The translations under genes and the position numbers were made by a program. From Allodiplogaster sudhausi (taxonomy: Eukaryota > Nematoda > Chromadorea > Rhabditida > Diplogasteridae), in NCBI GenBank assembly GCA_945643635.1, contig CALZFC010000019.1, positions 3,053,501 to 3,117,500 of the forward strand: a stretch of DNA of 64,000 nucleotides, given 5' to 3'. The notes below the pieces were generated by a model. That model was not told where the DNA came from, made no database searches, and was given only the letters and a program-made list of their open reading frames with translations. This document shows positions 29,107-39,544 of the stretch, in pieces. The first letter of the stretch is position 1. The number at the start of each line of letters is the position of its first letter.

Positions 29107-29277
29107 TTCTTTTCTTGAAGTTGATTTTTGTCCAAATGGTCTTTTTATTAAGAATTTATTCTAACAATCAGCAAAAAATTTGTTGAGTTTATCACTTTCA
29201 GACAAAATGCAGTATATAAAGCAAGCATAATTTTAATAAATGGTTGATAGGATAGGTTGATTTGCAGGAAACAATGC

Positions 29278-29923
29278 AAAAGCGTCGATTGATTGTTTGA
29301 TAATGGTAAAGCTCGATATTCATCGGCCATAGCCATATCCACCGTATCCACGGTATCCACCGTACATACCGAAGCCGCCCATTCCGTATCCTCCGTAACC
29401 ACCGTATCGCGGCATCATCATTCCACCCCAGCCGCCGCTGCAAGGGTTAGAAAGAGCTGATGATAGGGCTGGCTGAAAATAGGCAAGAATGCGTAAAGAA
29501 ATATTATTTTAATCTTTATTTTAATTTCAGAAATAAATGAGCTCACATCCTCCATAGCCCCAGGCATCGACTGCGGAGAATGAAATGAGAAGAACGAGAA
29601 GAAACACGAACAGAGGAGAGGACATCACCAGATCTGGGAGCAAAATAAAACTCTGAGTGCGCAATATTTTGTTAAATACATATAGCGATAATCAAAAGAA
29701 GTGAAATATTGCATAGATATACATATCTACTAAGAAATTTGGAGTAGTTTCTGACTAACTCTTCATACACATAAACCTACATACATATATATTCATTGGT
29801 ATGCATGTACATATGTATGTACATATGTACATACAAATACAAGGCAGTGTCCTTGTATTTCTAAACTAGAAAACAGACGAAACAGTTTGCATGAGACTGA
29901 AGGCATGAGTACCAGAAGAGAAT
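29278..29923 (-). repeat. Peptide-gene cassette, donor-like copy
   Basis: This roughly 646-bp block recurs almost unchanged at 32495-33142. It begins about 42 bp past the stop codon of the peptide gene and ends about 300 bp upstream of its ATG, so it holds a full gene with promoter. The main differences seen are single bases in the coding region (for example a GGF to GGY codon) and a different number of TACATA repeats upstream. Confidence 0.85.
29320..29625 (-). CDS. Secreted Gly/Tyr-rich peptide precursor, copy 1
   Basis: Two exons (29547-29625 and 29320-29468) join in phase after codon 26 plus one base to give 75 residues ending in TGA. The donor is GTGAGC and the acceptor is CAGCCAG. The N-terminus (MSSPLFVFLLVLLISFSAVDA) is a clear signal peptide cleaved before WGYGG. 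The mature part has SNPCSGGWGG with a single Cys, then a run of GGYGGYGMGG/MYGGY-type repeats ending YGYGR. This resembles nematode NLP-29/caenacin-type YGGYGR antimicrobial or neuropeptide-like peptides. The family match is by composition and motif only; function is inferred. It is almost identical to copy 2 and more diverged from copy 3. A TATA-like CTATATG element lies about 60 bp upstream of the ATG. Confidence 0.8.
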
Positions 29924-29964
29924 AATGTGAAAGAAGACATCTGCCGCTACCATTTCCCTGACTT

Positions 29965-30380
29965 TTATTTGGCTTTTTTTTCCAGCCGATTACGCCGAAC
30001 TCTGAGAAGTTCGTCGAATATGGCCTCGGCCGCGTGCACTCCCTTGGCCCAGGCTGTCAAGCCTCGTCTGGCCCTTCCTCACCTCAAAGCACTCCGATCT
30101 CTCTTCTTATTATTTCTACCACCGCTCCTTCGTCCTTTCCTGTTTTCATGCCTTCGTTCTCTTTCCTCTCTCTCTCTCTCTCAATCTCTCTCTTTCTGTC
30201 TCTCTCTTTCTCTGCCTTTCTCATCATCCCTCCACTCTCCCCGTGATCTTTCTCCGCATGTTCACTTACTCGGTCCATTGTGCTCTTGCAATATTAATCA
30301 CGTTGGAATGACCGTCGGCCACTCATTTCACCGAACGTGTTTGATATGTCTTTTAGTCATCTTCACTTGTTCGCTCAATG
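29965..30380 (-). pseudogene. Unidentified coding-like exons in the left arm
   Basis: On the minus strand, 30063-29965 reads LTAWAKGVHAAEAIFDELL then RVRRNRLEKKAK and a TAA. It is an amphipathic, exon-like segment conserved at protein level with the right-arm copy at 50287-50384. A further short coding-like piece (HSNVINIARAQW) ends at a perfect GTAAGT donor near 30275. A CT/GA-rich tract separates them. The two pieces could not be joined in one phase and an in-frame TAA occurs in one reading. I do not recognise the family. It may be a decayed copy of a small gene that sits upstream of the peptide gene. Confidence 0.3.
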
Positions 30381-30583
30381 GAGAAGGGGGTGAAAGGCAG
30401 TCATAAGAAAGAGAGTTGGGGAGAGGGCAAGGTGAAGAACAGAGAAGTAGAGTAGAAAACGAGAGAGAAGAGATTGGGAGCATCGACTGGAACCAGGAGG
30501 TTATATTGTTAAAGGATATGTACATATGTATGTACATAGGAAAATATAAAGGACTGACATACGTTCTTATGCATACACACAGA

Positions 30584-30900
30584 AAAAAAAGTTACGCTCA
30601 AAATAAGTTATTCTAGCAATGTATCGTGGGTAAGTTACGTGGAGAAACACTTGTCAAGTGTTCGCCCCCCACGTCGTCGTCTCCTCCTAAGAAACAAAGC
30701 ATAACTTTTTCAGTGGACCCCTGAAAGATACGTGGGGTTATACTTACGACGAGCCAACACAAAAAAAGTTATGATCGAGAGAATCCGCTCCACTCCATGA
30801 AGAAAAGCAAGATACGTGGAGCTTAACTTATCTGCATAAAAGAAAAGTTACGCTGCCTCGTCCGTGAATTCGCTCGGGTGATTGCTGATTCTCGCCAAGC
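30584..30900. promoter_or_regulatory. Cluster of repeated short motifs upstream of a TATA box
   Basis: Between the inverted-repeat arm and the RPS7-like pseudogene, TACGTGG(A/G)G occurs at about 30636, 30729 and 30813. AAAAGTTACGCT occurs at about 30587 and 30841, with related AAGTTATG words between them. No open frame explains them. They may be transcription-factor sites of the promoter whose TATA is at 30908. Confidence 0.35.
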
Positions 30901-30907
30901 ATCGCAC

Positions 30908-30914
30908 TATAAAT
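30908..30914 (+). promoter_or_regulatory. TATA box (CTATAAATG)
   Basis: TATAAAT lies about 100-150 bp before the first recognisable RPS7-like exon, and a pyrimidine-rich stretch follows. It is consistent with the former promoter of the ribosomal protein gene. There is no direct evidence that it is used. Confidence 0.35.
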
Positions 30915-31024
30915 GCGGTGCAAGCGGAATGTTTTTCTTAACTGTTTTTTTTGTTTTCTGTTTTCGTTTGATTCGCTTTTGAGTTCTACTTAGAACGTTG
31001 CTAATTTCTTTGTTAAAGTTCCTG

Positions 31025-31693
31025 AGCTGTAGTGCTAGCTCTACCCGCCGTTGTCAAGGTACATAAATCCTAATTTTATCGTTTGGTGAATCATTTAGCT
31101 CTTTTTTCTCTAGCTTATTCTTTGCTATTTGTTTAGGTGAATTTTTTTTTAAATTTAGTCATGGGAGTTGATATCTTCATTTGATAAAACGATTAATTCA
31201 AGTTGGTGTGTTTAGACGGTCGAGATCAGTAACAAGAAGAGCATCATCTTCTTTACGATGCCTTAGCTGAAGCAGTTCCAGAAGTTCCATGCCTAATCGT
31301 GCGCGAGCTTGAGAAGTAGCTGGGCGGCAAGCACATCAGCTTCATTACCAGGGTTCGTAAGTGTTTCCTGGTGCCATCTTCAATCACACTGACCTTGAAT
31401 AAGAATTCAGTCATAGCCAAACTTCAAGAGGCTTTAACTGGTTTCTGCATACGGTTAAAAAGAATATTCTTTGGAACTGATAAAATGAATAATTTCTGTC
31501 CTTTAATCTTATTCAACGAATTAGTAAATACCATTCTCCAGCGACACAGCCGAAGCGACAACGTGGCAACAAGCGCGTCCCGCAGAAGACGAAGCTATCC
31601 CGCTCGCACTCTCACCTCAACGACATCGTGTACCCCGCTGAGATTGTTGGCAAGCGCACCCGAGTCAAGCTGGACAGCGAGAGTATCATCAAG
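31025..31693 (+). pseudogene. rps7: Ribosomal protein S7 (eS7) pseudogene, introns retained
   Basis: Three exon-like pieces resemble eS7 in order. 31025-31058 reads AVVLALPAVVK. 31216-31356 reads TVEISNKKSIIFF, then LKQFQKFHA, then LIVRELEK and LGGKHISFITR. 31542-31693 contains QRGNKRVPQKTKLSR and then DIVYPAEIVGKRTRVKLD. The last piece matches the strongly conserved YPAEIVGKR-(I/T)RVKLD block of eS7. Lesions are a TAG in place of an expected Gln codon (31264), a frameshift near 31292, a TAG at a Lys position (31317) and a small deletion before DIVYP. The last eS7 exon was not found. Splice-like GTAAGT (31357), CCAG (31541) and GTAGGG (31694) sites remain, so this is a duplicated copy rather than a processed one. 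Confidence 0.75.
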
Positions 31694-32305
31694 GTAGGGT
31701 CAAGATTATTGAAGAATGCAGTTGAAAAAACCTTGTGATCTTCCCATGAACATTTGGAGAATACCATGCCAGGAAATAGAAAACAGTGATTTATATTTGT
31801 GGGCTGAATTATTATCAATTGATTTATCTCGCACAATATCGGTTTTTATCTGGAATTGCAACTTAATGTTCTTTGCTGAAAGAAAACTCCCTTCCCCACC
31901 CTGTTTTGTGAGCCTTCGACAGCTGTTATTCCCTAATTTTCGCAATTGTTCGTTAGTTGTTCACATAAATTCAGGGAAAACGCACGTGTTTCAGGTCATA
32001 GTCAAGCGCTAAATAATTTAGCTTTTTCTCGTAAAATGAAAATTACAGTGCAAGGATCATCTTGGGGTAACATATGCTCCTGAAAGTTATATAAGGGAAT
32101 TTTTAACCTGAATATAATGTGACTGTTACTGGATGATTTGTTTCGCTGAATTGAAACTGATCTAATTTCATGGGAGACTAATTTTCCATTTAATTTGATA
32201 GCTAAGGACTTTTTATAAGTGTATTTACTTAATTTTTTTTTAAATTTAAATATGAATTGTATCAGTCAAAATATTTAATGTGTGATATGTTGCAGTAAAG
32301 TGAAA

Positions 32306-32494
32306 TTATATAAATACATTAAGCCAGTTGCTAATCCTTAACTTGGCATTCATTTAAAGGTGCTTGAAACATTTCTAATTTCAACCTAGTTACAGTACCG
32401 CTGCCTGAAGGGCACCTATCCTCCTGTGCCCTGCCCTGGTTCTTCTCTGCCTCTCCAAGATCTTCTACGACCCGGCCAGCCTCTTGCCTTCAAA
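32306..32494. repeat. Direct repeat D1 flanking the inserted peptide-gene cassette
   Basis: About 188 bp that is identical to D2 at 33143-33331. It covers the end of an intron and most of the decayed exon described for this region. The cassette follows directly, after a few A residues shared by both sides. Confidence 0.85.
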
Positions 32495-33142
32495 AAGCGT
32501 CGATTGATTGTTTGATAATGGTAAAGCTCGATATTCATCGGCCATAGCCATATCCACCGTATCCACGGTATCCACCGTACATACCGTAGCCGCCCATTCC
32601 GTATCCTCCGTAACCACCGTATCGCGGCATCATCATTCCACCCCAGCCGCCGCTGCAAGGGTTAGAAAGAGCTGATGATAGGGCTGGCTGAAAATAGGCA
32701 AGAATGCGTAAAGAAATATTATTTTAATCTTTATTTTAATTTCAGAAATAAATGAGCTCACATCCTCCATAGCCCCAGGCATCGACTGCGGAGAATGAAA
32801 TGAGAAGAACGAGAAGAAACACGAACAGAGGAGAGGACATCACCAGATCTGGGAGCAAAATAAAACTCTGAGTGCGCAATATTTTGTTAAATACATATAG
32901 CGATAATCAAAAGAAGTGAAATATTGCATAGATATACATATCTACTAAGAAATTTGGAGTAGTTTCTGACTAACTCTTCATACACATAAACCTACATACA
33001 TATATATTCATTGGTATGCATGTACATATGTATGTACATACATATGTACATACAAATACAAGGCAGTGTCTTTGTATTTCTAAACTAGAAAACAGACGAA
33101 ACAGTTTGCATGAGACTGAAGGCATGAGTACCAGAAGAGAAT
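32495..33142 (-). repeat. Peptide-gene cassette, inserted copy
   Basis: A near-identical copy of 29278-29923, in the same orientation, placed between direct repeats D1 and D2. Removing the cassette and one direct repeat restores one continuous exon-like sequence. The structure D1-cassette-D2 fits insertion with a long target duplication, or a replication-based duplication with short joining homology. No transposase or terminal inverted repeats are seen in the cassette. Confidence 0.8.
32535..32840 (-). CDS. Secreted Gly/Tyr-rich peptide precursor, copy 2
   Basis: Two exons (32762-32840 and 32535-32683) give 75 residues with the same splice phase, signal peptide and stop as copy 1. The protein differs from copy 1 by a Tyr in place of Phe in the GGFGMYGG segment. 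The signal sequence and the SNPCSGGWGG motif are intact, so the inserted copy should still be able to encode a peptide. Expression depends on whether the roughly 300 bp of carried upstream DNA (TATA-like CTATATG) is a full promoter. The role as a defence or signalling peptide is inferred from similarity to nematode YGGYG peptides. Confidence 0.8.
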
Positions 33143-33331
33143 ATATATAAATACATTAAGCCAGTTGCTAATCCTTAACTTGGCATTCATTTAAAGGTGC
33201 TTGAAACATTTCTAATTTCAACCTAGTTACAGTACCGCTGCCTGAAGGGCACCTATCCTCCTGTGCCCTGCCCTGGTTCTTCTCTGCCTCTCCAAGATCT
33301 TCTACGACCCGGCCAGCCTCTTGCCTTCAAA
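33143..33331. repeat. Direct repeat D2 flanking the inserted peptide-gene cassette
   Basis: Identical to D1 over about 188 bp. It continues into the rest of the decayed exon (ACCGAACTGCTCTCGGC), so D2 is attached to the original downstream sequence. Confidence 0.85.
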
Positions 33332-33380
33332 CCGAACTGCTCTCGGCTGTGTGGACATTCGGCGATAACTTCCACAAGGT

Positions 33381-35090
33381 TTAAAACATTATTTCTGGAT
33401 TAAATTTTGTTCTTTTGTAGACTCATTACTTTAATATTCATTTAAATGTGTTTGAAACGTTCAAGACTTTTCTGATTTCAACCAAATTTCCGGCCCTTCC
33501 CACATCAATTGTTGTGGCAAAAAAATTTTTTTTTCAATTTTGTCACGACAATGTCTTTTATTGCATGGGTTGGAGTGGTACATTTAGCAATATAACTTTT
33601 TTCCTTAAACATTTTCAGTTAAAGAAGAAAAACACTGTTATTAAGTTGCTAAATTTTTATTGAAAGTAAACATGTGAATTATTTTTAGCTACCAATGATA
33701 TTTTTATGGAATAAAACTTTATTTCCTCTATTCTTCAGGAATCTTCACGCCAATCCACACGCACGACGGCAGCCTGCGCCTTCATCAAGCACGCGATTGT
33801 CTACAGTAAGTGGTTGTTCACATGAGGGTACAGTATCCCAGTATCGCTATTAATATTTTACCGTAGTACTCCCGTTTCCTAGCACGTTCTGGCATACAAA
33901 GTAAGATTTCTGCTTACCATAATCTTTTGATACCGTAATCTTCATTCTTTGGAATTCATCGTTATATAATAATCTTTTACTTAAACTTTGTAGGAGTAAC
34001 CTTGCTGTTAGCGCACGGCTGTCTCTCCTTCATTTGTTCTTCTCAGAAGACAACAACAAGGGTTAATTCGAGGTAGCTTCCTTTTCAAAGCTTAAAAAAA
34101 TTTGTCCATTGAGTCAGTTGATCAGTTGATGAAACGGGACTGTTCATAATTATTATTAACTTGGCTGATTTAGTGTATTTAATTTAATGTGTGATATGTT
34201 GCATTAAACTGATAGTTTATGAAATAGATTAAGTCAGTCGTTAGTCTTTATCATTCATTTAAATATGGAAGACTTCTGATTTCAACCAAATTTCAGCACG
34301 GCTGCCTTCCGCTTATACCTTCTGCCGCTCCAAGATCTTCTGCGACCCAATCAGCTCCAGCCTTCTAACCGAACTCGTCTCGGCCGTGTGGACAAGCTTT
34401 CCAACGAGACACTCATCTCTTTATCAGATACAGTCAGTTCTGGTTTTATTTAACATAGAAGAACATTCTCCTTAACTTCGAAAATTGAAATTCTTTTTTT
34501 TTTCATTTATAATACAGTTTAATGCAAACTGAACCGAAGATGGATATTGTTTGCTGAACGTTTTATTGTTTTTTTTCTATGAATTTGTCAGAAAGGGGTC
34601 GCCAATGGGAGCTCTAACAATGGTATGGTCATACATTCCATTCCCTTTCAACTCACAGCAATACGATCGTTTCTTGAAATCCGGTGCATGCGCCGTGATC
34701 AACCGTCCCCCCCCCTCAGGATTGCCATTACTATAGTTCCTTGTGGTCACTCCATTTACTGTAGTACTATTGCGCTGTAACACACCGAAATCATTTACCT
34801 TTTTTGGCTTCGGACCGCCCGACTTGGAGTGTTTCTTCAGCCCTCCCCCAGATTGAATTCGTTCATGTTTAGCATTGCTTAACGCTTATTCTCACCATAC
34901 TATGGAATCATGAAAAAAACACTACATACTAGTCAATATAAACATCCATGCTTGAATCACCCAATATATCTTGGCACATTTGACATTTACATATGTCAAT
35001 GAACTGTGAAGGAAGCAACACGTGTTTTAAAATGCAAAATAAACTTTTGCAATTTAATAATTGAAATTCGGTGGAACATCAGTTGTATAA
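33381..35090. other. Mostly non-coding, AT-rich stretch with decayed exon pieces
   Basis: Apart from the second diverged exon copy (34290-34440) and an exon-like piece at 33740-33808 flanked by TTCAG and GTAAGT, I see no gene, RNA gene or mobile element here. Short open frames have no recognisable motif. Confidence 0.5.
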
Positions 35091-35098
35091 TCGATATG

Positions 35099-36600
35099 AC
35101 ATGCAGGATGCAGTGTCCTGTCATCGGATGCGGCTTCGTTTGCGGCAACAGGCAGATTCAACAGCATCACTATACAACAGAACATTCGAGAGTGCCTGCC
35201 TTGCACTTTCGTTGTTATTAATGCTCAGCTTCGACAGTCTTTACTCGCCACAGCAGCTACCTGCGTCATTATAGGCTTCTTCACACAGAAGGTGTGATAT
35301 AATTAATCGATATCAACATAAATTAATGTGACGACATTTGAAAAATCTGCTTAAAAGGTGAATGATAAATACAGTCGTTCTAGATTCTAGTGAGAACGAT
35401 GACGTTGCGGATCTGCCATCCCGGGAGAGAATATGGAGGCTGACGTGGACGAATTCGACGGAGAAGGAGGAGTTGGGGATGATGACGAGGACGGAGGAGA
35501 CGGTGCTGAAGATATGGAAGATGGACATGAGGAGAGTGACGAAGAGGATCATTTGGATGACGACTTCGGGTCCTTTCTGATGGCAGAAGTCCTTTCGTTG
35601 GCGGCTTCCCCTTCCATGCGAGAGCGAGACGTAGATCAAGTCGTCGACATGCTTCTCGCAGTTGTCACGAAGTGTCGACAACTGTCCGACGACGACTTCA
35701 AGCAGATTGAGGACAAGCTCGGCTCAGTGCGTAACGCGTACCGTAATAAAGTTGCACTGAAAGAAGAGAGGGCATACGTCGTCAACACTGAACGAAGGAT
35801 GGGAAGCTATGTGGAGGCGAGCCGGAGAGAGGATGGAACTCAAGGCCGAGTCGAGAAGGAGTGTCTGTTCTACACGACGGACCTGCGGGACTCCCTCCAC
35901 TCAGCTCTGGAATCGGCAGAACTCCAGCGTGTCCTTCAGTTGGCCCCTTCGACGGAGCGGGGTACACTCAAGTCGCCGTTGGATGGTAGTCGGTACAAGG
36001 CGGTTGCCGACTACCATCCAAACAAGCAGCTCCTCCCCCTTGTGCTGTACATGGATGACGTAGCGCCCGGATGCAACCTCAGACAGGCCTCATCCGTGCA
36101 GGCTCTGGTGTGCGCCTACTTCACTTTTGCCGGCCTGCCGGCCGCGTACTTCTCTTCGCAGGCCTTCAAGTGAGAGTAGTTCTTTTGTTTACATTAACGT
36201 TTCAAACGGCAAAAACGAATTATCCTTATTTTATTCTACTAGACACCACTTCGCAACGGCATACGCTCATGACCATAAGGCTTTTCAATTCAAGCCGATT
36301 TTGCTCCAATTCAAAGTTAGTATATTGGATGAATATGCACCAAACATTCTAGTTACAGTTCTTGGGTTACAGAGTGAAATCAACCAACTCTGGGAGAGTG
36401 GTATCTCGATCGTGTGGCACGGAGTGGAGAAAACGTTCTTCCCCTTTCCTCCTCACACTAGCTGGCGATAACCTGGCGGAGATTGAGTTGAAACAGTTTC
36501 AAGTTCGTGCATTGTTTTGCATTCCAAGTTTTGGTCAACCTAGTCATATTTCACTTAGGCTTCATTCTCCTCGGGGCAGCCTTGTCGCCTTTGCCTGACA
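35099..36600 (+). mobile_element. Zinc-finger / transposon-like gene relic
   Basis: 35106-35215 encodes a C2H2-like finger, CPVIGCGFVCGNRQIQQHH. 35433-36173 is an open frame of 246 residues. It has an acidic Glu/Asp/Gly-rich start (residues 1-45), a helical middle and LPLVLYMDDVAPGCNL about 40 residues before the end. A further exon-like piece follows from 36242 (HHFATAYAHDHKAFQFKP), then EINQLWESGISIVW. At about 36450 the sense passes to another frame that reads LAGDNLA. From memory, a C2H2 start, a Y-M-D-D-V-like motif and a later GDNL motif are typical of repetitive, probably transposon-derived gene families in many animals. The frame change suggests the copy is dead. Confidence 0.5.
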
Positions 36601-37720
36601 AGGGCAGCCGATTTCTCCTCAGTGTTCAGTGAGATGGATTGTCAACTGAGAGACATGCAATGGTTGGCAAGAAATAAGCGTAGAAGCACAAATAACAGCA
36701 CTGTACAAATTCCAGGTTTGCGAATTCAGCGCCTGGGCGGGATGGTGTCGCGGGGATATCACCATTGAAAGCAGGTATCTCTTTCTCCCTTTATCTCTCG
36801 CTGTCTCCTCTCTCTCTCACTTCACCTGACATGTTCTTAACTCTCCCTCTCTCTGTTTCCTCTCTCTTATTAGATCAAGTTCGCTCGATCCCACGCTGCC
36901 CGAAGCCATGTCCGTGTCCACATCGAAGGCTGGGTGATTCGCCGCAGGAGAGAAGGCATGTTTCTTTTTTTTCCTTTACCTCCGTTTACTTATTCCTACT
37001 TTTCGTTCTTACCTTCACCTTAATGTCCAATCATTGGACGACCGAATTTTAGTGCTGATTCGGCGTGGAGAAGACGCATCCCCTCTCATGCGACTTCCCT
37101 ACGAGATTCTCTCTCGTCCAGACACATTAGGACACAGACTGCGACGACGATCTTTCTGCTTATTCTTGCTATTTATATTTAATCTTTTCTTCTTGAATTC
37201 GCCGTTTTCAAATATTCCACTTGCTTGATACTTTTGAAAGGAGTCTTGCTCTAGTATTTATCTATTTTCTGAGCGCTTGATACCATTTTCGTTGGATAAG
37301 GAAATTCCCCTCGAATATTCATGATTCATTCTTTTTAATTAGGTTTTTAAGCTCTAGAACTTGTGAGAATTTGTTCCTTCTTTAATATCCAACACTGGCA
37401 AGTAGTTCTACGTGATCACTTTAATATGCTAACTCTTTGCATCCGTACATTTATGTTTGAATGATTCTTTATTTGTACTTTTAAACCTATGACTTGATCG
37501 ATCTCCATTGCTTCATTTTATTTTTTTTACTTTCGAGGTCTCCTCTAGGAATCATTTGGTTGTCCTGTTAAAAGTGTAATCTTTAACCTGAACCTGGTGG
37601 AGAATTGTTTTAAATAAAATTCGCAAGAGGTGTGTGGTTATGCTGTGATGTTTTTCTTCTGTAAGAAGGTTTTAAACCACGAATCCATGTATCTAATAGG
37701 GAGATTGTTGTTGTTGTCCG

Positions 37721-37757
<37 letters not shown>

Positions 37758-38250
37758 GCTCGGTTGGAGGATTCTATTATTTTTGTGTCTTCTTTCAGTT
37801 CTGTGCAGGCTTGATTGTAGAGAATGCTAAGAGGAGACACACCGGTGCCTTGGCTTGCAGCTGCTCGCATAATTGATCAAGGTATCATCTATCTGTTCAA
37901 GTCGTAAGCTAATTTTTTTGCTGGTTTGCGCAACAAACTTAATTATAATTCCTAATTCTTTCATGTGAACGGCCAAGCGCTTCGACATCACCTGATGAAG
38001 CTGAAGAGCGAGAGGGATCTTTGCAAGTTAGGTCTTTTAACGGTTCATTAACTTTGCCTTTCTGATGCTTTTCGACTTGTTTTATTTAGTTTTATAAATC
38101 CCCGTCACATTTTAGGTGATTGTCAGCGAAATCAAAGTTCACGCTCTTCACTCCAGAGTCACCGACTCCTAGACAGTTAGATATTTAAATTACTTCCCAT
38201 TTTTAATGTTTCATTTAAGTTTTAGAAGCTGCTAACTTTCTCACTTCGCA
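36601..38250. other. Stretch without a clear gene; isolated exon-like fragments
   Basis: Fragments flanked by splice-like sites occur at about 36715-36776, 36873-36957, 37797-37880, 37975-38030 and 38115-38175 (VIVSEIKVHALHSRVTDS then a stop). None matches a family I know, and they do not join into one frame. A CT tract covers about 37721-37757. Some fragments could be 5' exons of the large downstream gene. Confidence 0.35.
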
Positions 38251-38253
38251 GAA

Positions 38254-39090
38254 GCCCGTTCGTTCACGCTGAACTATCGGCTCAGAACTGCGAAGCTGTC
38301 TGATCTGATGACTGACAAGAAGGGAACAGTTATCCTTCACAACCTGAGGAACGTCGAGGGCTACAGGCTACAGCACGTGGATGATCATCGGAACTACGTC
38401 AAAAGGAAAATCGCCGGCTTCGTCATGCACAATTGCAGCAGGTTTTTATACCATTGCCCATATTTACTAATAAATATGTTTGGTTGCTGCAGACAGTTTC
38501 ATCCGGAGGCTGTCGAGATCCGGCGGTTTGCTCTCCACCTCTTCGAAGACTTTCCAAACGTTGACGTGGTTTGTTACTTTTTATCTCCTTACAAGTGATC
38601 AACTATTTAACTGCATTCATTTCATTAATCAATGTTACTTTTCCCTCTTTCTTGTACAGAGAACGTTTGTCGGTGCGAACGATGCAGCGGTGGAGATGCA
38701 CGTCCGTCAAGTTCAGCAGAGAATGAAGAGAGATGGCCTTTATGCCCCGCGAGTTTACACGAGGCCAACCAAGTACCCAGAGACGGTCTTACCGGAAACT
38801 CCGGCGCAATTACAGGTTTACTTTTCAAATGTATTGTTGGTCAGGCTGTTTTTCGAACAATTGAAATTCCATTAAATTTCTTTGATTTTACTGGTAAGTG
38901 TAATAATTCTAATCACAATTGCTCGCTTAACGCCATGAAAAATAGGATTGCTAATTAACTCTAACTTGAAGTTAAACAATGAAAAATTCTAGCCCATATG
39001 TATATCTATATAAACTCATTGCAGGACGTAAATACGCTGATCTATAAGTGCTCGACTCACGTCGCTCTTTTACGCGCAACGAGGTTCGTA
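38254..39090 (+). CDS. Exons of unknown protein, possibly the N-terminus of the EGF/CCP gene
   Basis: Four consecutive coding-like exons on the plus strand are bounded by AG and GT. They are about 38254-38442 (SFTLNYRLRTAKLSDLM, LRNVEGYRLQHVDDH), 38493-38565 (FHPEAVEIRRFALHLFEDF), 38660-38814 (RTFVGANDAAVEMHVRQVQ then RPTKYPETVLPETPAQLQ) and 39025-39085 (DVNTLIYKCSTHVALLRATR). Codon third positions are G/C-rich, like the gene that follows. I do not recognise the domain. The position directly before the EGF/CCP exons on the same strand suggests they belong to it, but no signal peptide was found and the join was not proven. Confidence 0.45.
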
Positions 39091-39212
39091 ATATCTTGCC
39101 AATACAAAAAATATGTACCTAATTGGTTACTTTAATATTTAACATTTTATAATCGTAAAAATGATCATTTGTTTCGTTTTTCGTTGAAAAATGATCATGC
39201 GGTTGAATTACG

Positions 39213-39215
<3 letters not shown>

Positions 39216-39276
<61 letters not shown>
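39216..39276. repeat. (TA)n microsatellite
   Basis: About 60 bp of uninterrupted TA dinucleotides in an intron or exon-poor part of the large gene. The open frame reading YIYIYI across it is an artefact. Confidence 0.95.
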
Positions 39277-39279
<3 letters not shown>

Positions 39280-39544
39280 GGCACGAGGGTGATAGTAACT
39301 GGCTCGTCTACGCCTTCTGCAACGCTCGCCGCTGCGCGGCCGACGGCACGGGCGGGCGATGGATCTTCTTCAATTTACAACTTCTCGAATGGGGTTCTGA
39401 CGATAGTTATTTTTTTCCTTTTCAGAGCGTTCATCAAAATGTACGCCCGAGTGTCCCTAAATTTATCTGAATTGTGAGGATTCCTCCTTGAGCTTCTCGT
39501 TGCTGGCTGCCAATGATTCCGTACCTCTACTATAACAGCCGGAA

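Larger units (their letters stand above)
29060..30580. repeat. Left arm of a long inverted repeat
   Basis: Read on the minus strand, this segment matches 49825-51250 read on the plus strand. Shared landmarks are the fold-back edge sequence, the Gly/Tyr-rich peptide gene, its upstream ATGTACATATGT-rich tract, the AAAGAAGACATCTGCCG segment, a CT-rich tract and the GGAACCAGGAGGT segment. Differences are spread throughout, so the duplication is not recent. The arms are about 19 kb apart and enclose the ribosomal pseudogene, the transposon relic and the large EGF/CCP gene. Confidence 0.8.
32265..34440 (+). repeat. Two diverged copies of an exon with its upstream intron
   Basis: The segments near 32265-32494 (continued at 33331-33380) and 34185-34440 share the order TGTGTGATATGTTGCA, then a CATTTAAA segment, then a TTTCAACC polypyrimidine tract with AG, then CTCCAAGATCTTCT, then ACCGAACT and CGGC(T/C)GTGTGG. 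In the second copy one frame reads SKIFCDPISSSLLTELVSAV. In the first the same words are split between two frames, so at least one copy is broken. Short exon-like pieces also occur near 33740-33808. The parent gene was not recognised. Confidence 0.5.

Noticed and set aside
29927..30406. Plus-strand 159-codon frame (MKEDICRYHF...) over the left arm
   Set aside because: It is antisense to the better conserved minus-strand segment, crosses a CT microsatellite, and its right-arm counterpart diverges in frame.
39169..39477. Frame with a YIYIYI run
   Set aside because: It reads through the (TA)n microsatellite.
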